From positions 1 to 37,836 of the forward strand of contig JBIJCW010000004.1 of assembly GCA_044344495.1 (NCBI GenBank): DNA of 37,836 bases, in the 5' to 3' direction. Of the stretch, positions 22,530 through 30,920 are shown piece by piece. The notes below the pieces were generated by a model. That model ran no database searches and had not been told where the DNA came from. It was given only the letters and a program-made list of their open reading frames with translations. The first letter of the stretch is position 1; each line of letters begins with the position of its first letter. Source of the DNA: CAZDUS01 sp044344495. Lineage in GTDB: Bacteria; Verrucomicrobiota; Kiritimatiellia; CAIKKV01; CAITUY01. Position numbers and translations under genes: made by a program.

Positions 22530-23675
22530 ATGCCGCCATCACGAAAATACCGCCCCTTGTCCGCCCCTTACGCCCCACGCCGTGGCCGCCCCCCGCTTGC
22601 TCATCGTCCTGCCGCCAACACCAACCGGAACCTCATTCCGCTTAACACCAACACCATCCGGAAGAAGGCTCTCAAGGACTACGAGAAACACGAACGCGCA
22701 CTGGAACAACTGAAGGCCCAGTTGAAGCAACACCACGAGCGCGATATCCCCGGCTTCCGCTCATGGCTCCATCAAACCTTCGGCCAGATCCTCACCCGCT
22801 CCCGCGAACTGGTTGAAAAACTCCGCGATAAACAGGCCTTCATCAACGAAATCGCTTCCCTTGTCCATCGCCACCAACTCTCCGAACCCGAGGCCTACCT
22901 CAAGGCCAAATGGCGCCGCGCCCACCCCAAGGAAGCCGAGGCAGAAGACCTCCGCCTCGACCAGGAAGAGGAGCAACGTCGCAAACAGAACCCTGGCTCC
23001 CGCGATCCTCAGAATGATGAAGGCGATGAGGATGATCCCTTTGGCATGGGCGACGGGGATTTCAAATCGATCCCCGATGAGGATTGGGATGACTTCGGCG
23101 ACTTTTTCGAGAATTTCTTCGGCCACCGCCCTCCCGCACGTACCCCCCGTCGATCTCACGCCGAGGAGAAAACCGTCAAGGAACTCTACCGGGCCATTGT
23201 CCGCCGCCTTCACCCCGATCATCACGGCCACATGACCGATGCCCGCAAGAACCTCTGGCACGAGGCACAGGTGGCCTATTCCCGCCATGATACGCAGGCC
23301 CTCCAGAGCATCCTCGCCCGCTGCGATAGCGAAGAAGCCGGCCTCGGCACCCACACCCCCATCTCGCAGATCCTCCTGCTTTCCCGCCGCCTAAAACAAG
23401 CGCTCCAATCCACCCGCTCCGAAATCCGGCACGCCAAGTCGGACCCCGCCTGGGATTACCAGACCCGCATCACGAAGCCCGCTTTCGTCCGGAAAATCCG
23501 CGCGGATCTCACCAACGAAGCGGACTATCTCACCGCTGAACTGAATTCCATCGACACCCTGTTAGCCGAGTTGGAATGGATGGCAACCCATCCCCCACCC
23601 CCGCGCAAACCCTCCAAGACCCGCCGGGGCAGGAAACCGCCTGCCAACGACGAGAACCTCGACTGGCTGTTCTGA
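22530..23675 (+). CDS. J-domain protein with a long charged N-terminal region
   Basis: The 381-residue protein has a J-like segment at about 214-262: KTVKELYRAIVRRLHPDHHG with the HPD tripeptide at 228-230, which in true J-domains stimulates Hsp70 ATPase. Unlike DnaJ the J segment is internal. Before it are a basic Pro/Arg-rich start (1-40), a helical coiled-coil-like part (42-150) and an acidic Asp/Glu/Phe stretch (163-198). After it come a second helical part (278-350) and a basic tail. No zinc or G/F domain is present. The long frame continues upstream, but ATG 22530 begins where coding-like composition starts; no good ribosome site is seen. The Hsp70 partner is unknown. Confidence 0.7.
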   Translation: MPPSRKYRPLSAPYAPRRGRPPLAHRPAANTNRNLIPLNTNTIRKKALKDYEKHERALEQLKAQLKQHHERDIPGFRSWLHQTFGQILTRSRELVEKLRDKQAFINEIASLVHRHQLSEPEAYLKAKWRRAHPKEAEAEDLRLDQEEEQRRKQNPGSRDPQNDEGDEDDPFGMGDGDFKSIPDEDWDDFGDFFENFFGHRPPARTPRRSHAEEKTVKELYRAIVRRLHPDHHGHMTDARKNLWHEAQVAYSRHDTQALQSILARCDSEEAGLGTHTPISQILLLSRRLKQALQSTRSEIRHAKSDPAWDYQTRITKPAFVRKIRADLTNEADYLTAELNSIDTLLAELEWMATHPPPPRKPSKTRRGRKPPANDENLDWLF

Positions 23676-23755
23676 AGTGCATTTCGCTTGACCAGAAGCC
23701 CGGAAAACGGGTTACTCTCTCAAAGTGATCGATACGCCGTTCCCCAACGTCTACC

Positions 23756-25426
23756 ATGAGACCGGATACCGTCAAAGTGCTGCTGGTGGATGACAACAGG
23801 GAGGATGCTCTGTTGACGAAAGCCATGCTGGCCCAAGGCAAATCCACCCACTTCATCGTTGATCTCGCCTTCTCCTATGATGACGCTCTCGACCGGCTCA
23901 CCAACACCTCCTATAACCTCTGCCTCGCCGACCTGAAACTCGACATCGACCATGACGCCCTCGAATTGATGCGCACCGCCGTCACCAAAGGCTTCCACGC
24001 TCCCTTCGTCGTACTTACCGGCATGGAAGACAGCGCCACCGAAGCCCTCGCCATCCATGGCGGCGCCGCCGACTACCTCATCAAGGGCCACTTCGAACCC
24101 GAAATGCTGGAACGCGTCATCCGGCACGCCCTCGAACGCCAATTCGCCCAGGATGAACTCAAACGCATCGAAGTCGAACTCCGTACCTCCCGCGACGAAC
24201 TCGAGGAACGGGTTCAACAACGCGCCGCCGAACTCTCGAAGGCTGTGGCCGCCCTCCAGACCGAAATCACGCGCCGCATCGGAACGGAACAGCAACTGCG
24301 CGAAGCGATCGTCAAACTCGAGCGCCACAACAAGGAAAAATCGGAGTTCGTCGCCAATGTCTCACACGAACTCAAGACACCGCTGACGTCCATCATGTAC
24401 GGCACCCGCAACCTGCTCAAGGGCATCGCGGGGCCCCTGCCCGACCAGGCCAACCGCTACCTGCAAATGTTCGACTCGGAGTGCGAACGCCTTGTCAGCA
24501 CCATCGACCGCATCCTGGATCTCAGTCGCCTGGATAACCATGCCCTGACCGTCAATCCCGTCACCACTCCCCTCCGCTACCTGATCTCCCGCACCCGGGA
24601 GTCGCTGCGAGTCCAAATCGAGACAGCCCGCCTGACCCTGGATATCGGCACCACACGCGGCCTGGACTTTGTACTCTGCGACCCCGGCATGGTTCAGCGC
24701 GTCCTGCAGAACATCCTGTCCAACGCCATCAAGTTCACTCCCGTCGGCGGACGAATCTCCATCGCCATCGTCCCCGGAAAGGATTCTCCGGGCATGGCGG
24801 CCATTTCCGTTACCGATAACGGCATCGGCATTCCGCCCGCCGCCCTTCAACGCGTGACCGAACGCTACTTCCGCGTGGGAACCCACATCTCCGGAACCGG
24901 TCTCGGCCTGGCCATCTCCAAGGAAATCATACACCTCCACGGCGGCAGTCTCGACATCGCCAGCCCCCCGCCCGACACCCGGAATGGCACCTGCGTCACC
25001 ATCACCCTGCCGGTCGCCCCCGCACCCATCCTGATCATTGCCACCGATAACCTCTCCATCCAGGCCCTGCTGGCCGCTCAACTGATCTCCCGCGGTTACC
25101 TCGTGGACTCCCTCACCAGCGGTGAGGCCATCCTCCAGCGCGCCATGAAGACCCCACCCAACATGATCCTCATGGATATCCATCTCGAGGACATGAACGG
25201 CTCCGATGTCATCCTCCAACTCAAGGAGGCCCCCGCCACCCGCCATGTCCCCATCGTAGCCGTCACCGGGGCCTCGGTGGATGAGGAAACAATGGATCTC
25301 TTGAACCGGTTCTCCATCCCCTCCCTCCGCAAACCCTGGAATATGGAGGAATTGTACGAACTGATCGAAAGCACCTTGATCGGTATCACTCCCTTTCAAC
25401 CCGTACGTCAGGAGGAACACGCATGA
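23756..25426 (+). CDS. Hybrid histidine kinase REC-coiled coil-HisKA-HATPase-REC
   Basis: The 556-residue soluble protein has a receiver at 6-125 (acidic pair Asp12-Asp13, acceptor Asp59, Lys110), a coiled coil 128-195, a HisKA domain with phospho-His204 in NVSHELKTP, and an ATPase domain with Asn323, DNGIG (354-358) and GTGLGL (380-385). A second receiver follows at 424-540 with acceptor Asp474 and Lys526, but its N-terminal acidic pair is reduced to a single Asp (ATDN). There is no membrane segment, so input comes through phosphorylation of the first receiver. It overlaps the next receiver gene by four bases (ATGA). A weak TTGACC-17-GTTACT promoter lies at 23688-23716. Confidence 0.92.
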   Translation: MRPDTVKVLLVDDNREDALLTKAMLAQGKSTHFIVDLAFSYDDALDRLTNTSYNLCLADLKLDIDHDALELMRTAVTKGFHAPFVVLTGMEDSATEALAIHGGAADYLIKGHFEPEMLERVIRHALERQFAQDELKRIEVELRTSRDELEERVQQRAAELSKAVAALQTEITRRIGTEQQLREAIVKLERHNKEKSEFVANVSHELKTPLTSIMYGTRNLLKGIAGPLPDQANRYLQMFDSECERLVSTIDRILDLSRLDNHALTVNPVTTPLRYLISRTRESLRVQIETARLTLDIGTTRGLDFVLCDPGMVQRVLQNILSNAIKFTPVGGRISIAIVPGKDSPGMAAISVTDNGIGIPPAALQRVTERYFRVGTHISGTGLGLAISKEIIHLHGGSLDIASPPPDTRNGTCVTITLPVAPAPILIIATDNLSIQALLAAQLISRGYLVDSLTSGEAILQRAMKTPPNMILMDIHLEDMNGSDVILQLKEAPATRHVPIVAVTGASVDEETMDLLNRFSIPSLRKPWNMEELYELIESTLIGITPFQPVRQEEHA

Positions 25427-26193
25427 CCACCACACCCGATCGAATTCTGTTCGTGGATGACGATCCCGCCGTCCTGCTTAGCGTCGGCGACCAGCTCCGC
25501 CTCGAGGGCTACGAGGTCATTACCGCCTCGTCCGGCGATCAGGCCCTCCAAGCCCTGAAAACCATCACCCCTAACCTGATCATCCTGGATATCAGCATGC
25601 CCGGAATGACCGGTCTCGCCTTCCTGAAAAGGATCTCGGGCGCCGACGAGAAACCCCGCTACCCCGTCCTCATCTTCACGGCACGCGCCAACATGGAGCA
25701 GTTTTTTACCGAAACCGCCGTTGAAGGATTCCTGGCCAAAACCAGCGACCCAGCGCTCTTGACACAAGAGATCAAACGCATCCTGCTCAAACACAAGAAG
25801 GCCAGCCGCAATGGAAGCGAACCCCACCGCCACCCGCATTTGATGTTCATCGAAGACGAGCCCCGCCTTTCCATGCGCCTGCGCAGCTTCTTCACCGCCG
25901 CCGGCTACGAAACCACCGTGCTCAGCGACAACACCACCCTGATCGAAACCCTGCGCACACGAACCCCCGATGTGATCGTGCTGAAGGAAATCCTCCCGAA
26001 CATGACCGGCAGTTCCATCGCCGCCAGCCTCGCCTCCTTCACCTCCGCCCGCGGTATTTCCGTCATCCTCTACGACATCAGCGGCCTGCACCGGCCCGAC
26101 GCCAAGTTTGCCAACGTGGATCGGTTCATTTGCTCCAACACCCCGCCCGACTTGCTGAAAGCCGTGACGACCGTCCTTGGCGGCAGGACCTGA
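25423..26193 (+). CDS. Double-receiver protein, second receiver degenerate
   Basis: The 256 residues are two receiver domains without an output domain. REC1 (about 7-122) has the acidic patch at 12-14, acceptor Asp56 in IILDISMPG, Thr86 and Lys106. REC2 (138-252) keeps Glu144-Asp145, but the acceptor position is Lys188 in VIVLKEILPN, so it cannot be phosphorylated in the normal way. It probably acts as a phosphate shuttle plus a docking domain for the hybrid kinase encoded just upstream, with which it overlaps by ATGA. A gap of 112 nt with its own promoter separates it from the radical SAM genes. Confidence 0.9.
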   Translation: MTTTPDRILFVDDDPAVLLSVGDQLRLEGYEVITASSGDQALQALKTITPNLIILDISMPGMTGLAFLKRISGADEKPRYPVLIFTARANMEQFFTETAVEGFLAKTSDPALLTQEIKRILLKHKKASRNGSEPHRHPHLMFIEDEPRLSMRLRSFFTAAGYETTVLSDNTTLIETLRTRTPDVIVLKEILPNMTGSSIAASLASFTSARGISVILYDISGLHRPDAKFANVDRFICSNTPPDLLKAVTTVLGGRT

Positions 26194-26256
26194 GGCCGCC
26201 TGCGCCCGCGTAGAGACTCCTGCTTGCCAATCTCCGACAACCCGCTTGCATCCCCA

Positions 26257-26285
26257 TTGACATTCTGCGGCAATATGAACATTAT
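26257..26285 (+). promoter_or_regulatory. Promoter of the radical SAM gene pair
   Basis: A perfect TTGACA (26257-26262) and CATTAT (26280-26285) are 17 bp apart. Transcription would start near 26292, giving a leader of about 14 nt that still includes the GGAGGT ribosome site. A separate transcript for the two radical SAM genes is therefore likely. Confidence 0.45.
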
Positions 26286-26305
26286 TGGATTCGCGGAGGT
26301 AATCA

Positions 26306-27964
26306 GTGTCTTCAGTTGACGTTCTGTTTATTTCGCAGATTCTGGCGCCACGGGATACCGGCGATCCCATCGTTTACAAACCCTTGCGCCTCGAACTCCA
26401 CAATCAAGTGGCTTCATTCCCTGTCCTACGGGCCCTGGCCAGTCCCGATCCGCAGGCCGCCTTCCAGCATCTGGCACGCATCCGGACCACCATGGGCACC
26501 TCCCCTGTCCTCACCGGCCCATTCCTGAAGGATCACATGGCCCGCCTCGGGTTGAATCTGCTGGAAATTCCATGCCTCGAAACCGGCATGGATACCGTCC
26601 ATGCGGCCATTGCCAACGGCGTCCGGCTGATCGCCCTGTCCACCACCTGGTTGCCCGGGTCGCACGGCGCCACCCTCATCCGTAATGCCGCCCAACGCCT
26701 CAAGGCCGCCGCCCCGGGCATCCCCATCGTCGCTGGCGGCGTCGGCGTCCGCAAGGGCCTGCGCGCCCGCAAACTGCTGCAGGAAGGTAAACTCAGCGGA
26801 ATGTCACCCGATGAAGTCGCCGAACACTATTTCCTCATCGACGCCTCCCGCGATCTCGATCTCGAGGCGCTCATCGTCAGCGAAGGCGGCGAAAATACCC
26901 TTGCCGCCATTGCCCGCCGCCTCGCCGAAAACAGGGACTTCCGCGACCTCCCCAATCTCGCCATCCCAAAACCTTCCGGCTACCACTTCAACTCCACCGT
27001 CCCGGAAACCAGCGATATCGACGGCGGCATCGTGGACTGGCGCCAGCACACGGACCGCCTCAAGCATTTCGAGGCCCCCATCCGCACCGCCATGGGCTGC
27101 CCCTTCCGCTGCGAGTTCTGCGACTTCATGGGCCTCTATGAGCCCCGCCTGCGCTCAGTCGACAGCCTCATCAGCGAACTGAGCACCTTGTCCGCAGCCA
27201 TGCCGGCGCCGCGCCGCGTCTTCTTTACCGACGATAACCTGGCCGTCACCCGTAACCGGATCACACAATTCACACGCGCTCTCGTCAAGGCAAACCTCGG
27301 CCTGACCTGGCGTGCTTTCATCCGGGCCGACGCCATCGATGAGGAAGCCGCCGCTCTCATGGCCGAGTCGGGCTGCCGCGAATGCCTCGTCGGTATCGAG
27401 TCCGGCGACCCGACCGTTTTGCACAACATGAGGAAGCACCTTGACCCCGAAAAGGCCCTGCGCGCCATCACGCTCCTGGACCGGCACGGCATCGGCACCC
27501 AATGCACTTTCCTGGTCGGCTTCCCCGGCGAGTGTGCCGCCTCGATCCAAAACACGGCAGATCTCATCTCCTCGATGCCATCCGGCCATAGCGCCCGCGC
27601 CATCCATCGCTACTACATGTTCCGATTCGAAGTGGTCCCCCTTTGTCCCGCCGCCACCCCAGAACGCCGCGAGGAATTTGGCCTCAAGGGAACCGGCGAA
27701 ACATGGTCGCACAACACCATGGATTCGACCGAGGCCGGCCACGCAATGCGTACGATCTTTGAACGCGTCTCCGGCCCCTCCCACCTGTACCTGGAACATT
27801 TCCCCCCGGAATGGCCCGTCACCGAAACCAGACGCATCATGGAGTTTCGCGACGCCTTCCAGAAGAACCGCCTGAAACAACTTCCGGATGATGGCGGCGC
27901 CGCCTTGCTGAACCTTGTCCGCCAGGCAGATCAACAGGCTGCGCGACCGGACAGGATCGGATAA
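26306..27964 (+). CDS. B12-binding-type radical SAM protein 1
   Basis: The 552-residue enzyme has an N-terminal Rossmann-like region (1-200, with IPIVAGGVGVRKG near 139-151), as in cobalamin-binding radical SAM proteins, and then the [4Fe-4S] motif CPFRCEFC: Cys265, Cys269 and Cys272. The GIESGDP block follows, as expected in the TIM barrel. No DxHxxG cobalamin motif is evident, so B12 use is unproven. The start is GTG 26306, strongly supported by GCGGAGGT six bases upstream. The family includes methyltransferases and ring-forming enzymes; the substrate is unknown. The second radical SAM gene follows after 3 nt. Confidence 0.88.
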   Translation: MSSVDVLFISQILAPRDTGDPIVYKPLRLELHNQVASFPVLRALASPDPQAAFQHLARIRTTMGTSPVLTGPFLKDHMARLGLNLLEIPCLETGMDTVHAAIANGVRLIALSTTWLPGSHGATLIRNAAQRLKAAAPGIPIVAGGVGVRKGLRARKLLQEGKLSGMSPDEVAEHYFLIDASRDLDLEALIVSEGGENTLAAIARRLAENRDFRDLPNLAIPKPSGYHFNSTVPETSDIDGGIVDWRQHTDRLKHFEAPIRTAMGCPFRCEFCDFMGLYEPRLRSVDSLISELSTLSAAMPAPRRVFFTDDNLAVTRNRITQFTRALVKANLGLTWRAFIRADAIDEEAAALMAESGCRECLVGIESGDPTVLHNMRKHLDPEKALRAITLLDRHGIGTQCTFLVGFPGECAASIQNTADLISSMPSGHSARAIHRYYMFRFEVVPLCPAATPERREEFGLKGTGETWSHNTMDSTEAGHAMRTIFERVSGPSHLYLEHFPPEWPVTETRRIMEFRDAFQKNRLKQLPDDGGAALLNLVRQADQQAARPDRIG

Positions 27965-27967
27965 CGC

Positions 27968-29671
27968 ATGCCGGCTAAACCACTCCAAAACTGGCTGCTC
28001 GTCAACTATGCCGGCTATCCCTACTCCCCCAGCAGCCTGATGCCGGACAACGGTCTGGCCAACCTGGCCGGCGCCCTCATCAAGGACGGTCGCACCGTCC
28101 GCATCCTCGACTTCGCCACCGTCGGAACGATCCGCCGGATGACCTCCCCCGATCTCCGCCACCGCCTCGCCCGCGAATGGCAGGCCCTGCGCCGACCGGA
28201 CCATGGCCCACTGACCGCCCTGCGCCGTCTGGTCGCCCTGCCGATCCTGCAACGCGCCGAAGCCGAACGCCGCCACCTCCAGCAACAGGCCATTGAGATC
28301 ATCGGCGCCGAACTCGCCGATGCCGTCGAAAAACACCACATCGACGCCGTGGGCTTCAAACTCTGGAATGGCGACGGTCTCGAGGGCTCCGCCCGCCTCG
28401 CCTCTATCCTGCGTCAACGCCACCCGCACCTCCGCCTCTTCGGCGGCGGCCCTCATGTGGATCTCTTCATGGACCGCATCCTGCGCCGTTACCCCGTCTT
28501 CGACGCCCTCGCCCACGGCGAGGGGGAACACACCATCGTCATGCTCGCCCGCCACGGCGCCGAACACAAAACCCTGGGCGAAATCCCCAACTTGATCTTC
28601 CTGGAACCCGGCGGCACCATCCGCTTTACCGACGAACTCATGGTGGCCAATCTGGACGACCTCCCCCTCCCCGTCTACGACCCCGCCATCTATCCCGCCA
28701 TGGCGGGCGACGAGAAAATCAAAATCATGGTGATCGATGAAAGCCGCGGCTGCCGCAACGCCTGCACCTTCTGCGTCCACCCCGTCAAAAGCAACAAGAG
28801 CGTCCGCCTCAAAAGTATTACCCGCCTCCTGGCGGAAGTCAGGGACTTGGATCACCGGTACGGGATCCGGGCCTTCCGTTTCGCAGGCTCCTGCACGCCC
28901 TATACCCTCCTTAACGAATTCGCACGGGCCACCTTGAACGAAAAACTCCCCCTGCGCTACGCCTCCTTCGCCCATATCCGGGACGCCGATGACGCCGATT
29001 TTGAAACCATTCGCCGCTCCGGATGTGTCTCGCTCTTCTTTGGCATCGAGTCCGGCTCCCAAGCCATCCTCGACGCGTTGCGCAAAGGCATTCGGGTCGA
29101 GGATACCCGGCGCGCACTCCTCAGGTCCAAGGCGGCGGGAATCTTCACCGTCGGTAGCGTGATCTTCCCCTGCCCGGGCGAAACCGCCCGGTCGGAAGCA
29201 GAGACTCTCGCCTTGCTTCAAAATGTCGGGCTCAACTCCCTCATGCTACAGGCACCCATCGTCGCCCCGCGGACCGCCTGGTTCCAGTCGCCCGACCAGT
29301 ACCATATCCGGCTCGCCGACCCCGACCATTACCTCAACGTCGCCATGACCTGGAAAGTCAAACTCCAGTTGCCTCCCCGCTTCTGGAATTCCATGCCCAT
29401 CGAAATTGACGGGCGCTCCTACCGCAAGGTGCTGGCCATGACAGGCGCCTTCGCCCGTAAAGTCGGGCGACTCGGAATCCCAACCTCCATCACCGACGAA
29501 ACCTACCTGATGAGCGTTCAGGCCGGCATGGAGGCCGGCCGCTTCCGTGACACGGCTCTCGGCGCCTTCTTCTCAGGCGACACGGACACCATCAGCGATC
29601 TCGCCCGTTCCATCAACCATACGGCATTACCGGATGGGTATTCAGAATTCAGAAGTCAGGGTTCAGAATAG
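27968..29671 (+). CDS. B12-binding-type radical SAM protein 2
   Basis: The 567 residues have an N-terminal domain with LRLFGGGPHVDL (155-166) and HGEGEHTI (183-190), typical of the cobalamin-binding-fold radical SAM group. The cluster motif is CRNACTFC (Cys262, Cys266, Cys269), followed by FGIESGSQAILDAL. It differs clearly from its neighbour in the N-terminal third, so it is not a recent duplicate. The last residues (SEFRSQGSE) are encoded by TTCAGAA-type repeat units, so the stop has probably been extended by a repeat. The two enzymes probably act on one pathway. No carrier protein or precursor peptide is seen nearby. Confidence 0.88.
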   Translation: MPAKPLQNWLLVNYAGYPYSPSSLMPDNGLANLAGALIKDGRTVRILDFATVGTIRRMTSPDLRHRLAREWQALRRPDHGPLTALRRLVALPILQRAEAERRHLQQQAIEIIGAELADAVEKHHIDAVGFKLWNGDGLEGSARLASILRQRHPHLRLFGGGPHVDLFMDRILRRYPVFDALAHGEGEHTIVMLARHGAEHKTLGEIPNLIFLEPGGTIRFTDELMVANLDDLPLPVYDPAIYPAMAGDEKIKIMVIDESRGCRNACTFCVHPVKSNKSVRLKSITRLLAEVRDLDHRYGIRAFRFAGSCTPYTLLNEFARATLNEKLPLRYASFAHIRDADDADFETIRRSGCVSLFFGIESGSQAILDALRKGIRVEDTRRALLRSKAAGIFTVGSVIFPCPGETARSEAETLALLQNVGLNSLMLQAPIVAPRTAWFQSPDQYHIRLADPDHYLNVAMTWKVKLQLPPRFWNSMPIEIDGRSYRKVLAMTGAFARKVGRLGIPTSITDETYLMSVQAGMEAGRFRDTALGAFFSGDTDTISDLARSINHTALPDGYSEFRSQGSE

Positions 29672-29740
29672 GGAGCAATAAACTCACTCCCTTTGCACAC
29701 TCGCCTTTGCGCTCGTCGGTGATTCATTCTGGATTCTGAC
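29655..29740. terminator. Large two-way hairpin at the convergent gene ends
   Basis: GTCAGGGTTCAGAAT (29655-29669) can pair with ATTCTGGATTCTGAC (29726-29740) over all 15 positions if three G-U pairs are allowed. Inside it a 6-bp hairpin AGGGAG/CTCCCT (29670-29692) is followed by TTT. It covers the stops of both converging genes and is built from TTCAGAA-type units. Two-way termination is plausible. Confidence 0.45.
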
Positions 29741-30920
29741 TACTTGTATTATCACCACAGGGCGCCGTTATCGTGATCCTCGTCCCCTTGCCAGTCTCAC
29801 TCTCAATCCGCATCGTGCCACCATGCGCTTCCACCGCCTGACGCGCAATGAACAACCCAAGACCCGTTCCCGTTCCCGGTTTGGTGCTGAAGAAAGGCTC
29901 CACCGAACGCTTGATTTGCTCCGGACTCATCCCACAGCCATTGTCCTCCACTCCCAACTCCACTTGCCCGCCATCACACCGGCACCACACCTTCACCCGT
30001 CCAGTGCCAGGTTGAACCGCCTCAACGGCATTCACCAGGAGATTCTGAAGCGCCCGCGTGTACTGCATCCTGTCAACATTGATCACAGTGGCTCCATCAT
30101 CCATCTCGACCATCAGGACCACCTTCCTCTCGTCAACCAGCGAACGACAGTCATGCACCACGGCATCACCAATCTCCTGAACCCGAATCGGTGCGCGGTT
30201 CAGTTTCCCACGGCTGATGTCCAGCCACATGTCCGCCAGTCGCCTGCACCGTTCCGCGCCATTTTCGATTTTATCAAGGTACGCCGAGGTCTCCTGCCAG
30301 CGGTCCCCAAAATGGGTCTGGACGTCCTTCAACTCGGTGGACAACAGGTCCACATACGCCGTGACCGCCGTCAACGGCTGCCGTATGTCATGCATCAGTT
30401 CCGCAGACTTCCGCCCCAGAACCGCCAGATGCTCTTTCCGCACCAACTCTTCCTTGAGCGTCTGATTGAGTTGCCCCAGTTCATCAACGGTCTGCCGTCG
30501 GCGCCTTTCCACCTGAGTGCGCCGCACATACCGGTGCACCACCTCACGGATTTCAAAGGCATCGAACGGCTTCTTGAGATAGTCGTTGGCACCCAGCCGG
30601 ATGGCTTCCTGCGCCGTTTCCAGCGCCCCGAATCCAGTGAACATCACCACGGACACCGCCGTGTCCAGGTCGCGGATCGCCTTCAACCCCTCAATGCCGC
30701 TCTTGCCCGGCATCCGGATGTCCATGATCACCATGTCGGGATGATGCTCCTTCAACATCGTAACCCCGACATCCACCGACTCGGCGCACAACACGTCGTA
30801 TTCCGTCTTCAACAGGATCCGCAGACTCTCACGCGGACCCCGTTCATCATCAATGACCAGAACCTTGGGGCGCGCGACCTCCGCGGTTGCTGCATTCGCC
30901 GCGTCAGAATGTGCATCCAT
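29724..30920 (-). CDS. Receiver-histidine kinase protein
   Basis: The 398 residues are a receiver (19-132; Asp24-Asp25, acceptor Asp67 in VIMDIRMPG, Thr95, Lys117), a short coiled coil, a HisKA-type domain with His177 in ELMHDIRQPLTAV, and an ATPase domain with Asn297, DNGCG (326-330) and GTGTGLGL (349-356). There is no membrane helix, so it is a soluble relay kinase driven by phosphorylation of its own receiver. Its ATG lies inside the end of the FadL-like gene (17-nt overlap), so translation is coupled to that porin. The last residues (SSQNPE) come from a repeat unit. Confidence 0.92.
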   Translation of the reverse strand: MDAHSDAANAATAEVARPKVLVIDDERGPRESLRILLKTEYDVLCAESVDVGVTMLKEHHPDMVIMDIRMPGKSGIEGLKAIRDLDTAVSVVMFTGFGALETAQEAIRLGANDYLKKPFDAFEIREVVHRYVRRTQVERRRRQTVDELGQLNQTLKEELVRKEHLAVLGRKSAELMHDIRQPLTAVTAYVDLLSTELKDVQTHFGDRWQETSAYLDKIENGAERCRRLADMWLDISRGKLNRAPIRVQEIGDAVVHDCRSLVDERKVVLMVEMDDGATVINVDRMQYTRALQNLLVNAVEAVQPGTGRVKVWCRCDGGQVELGVEDNGCGMSPEQIKRSVEPFFSTKPGTGTGLGLFIARQAVEAHGGTMRIESETGKGTRITITAPCGDNTSSQNPE

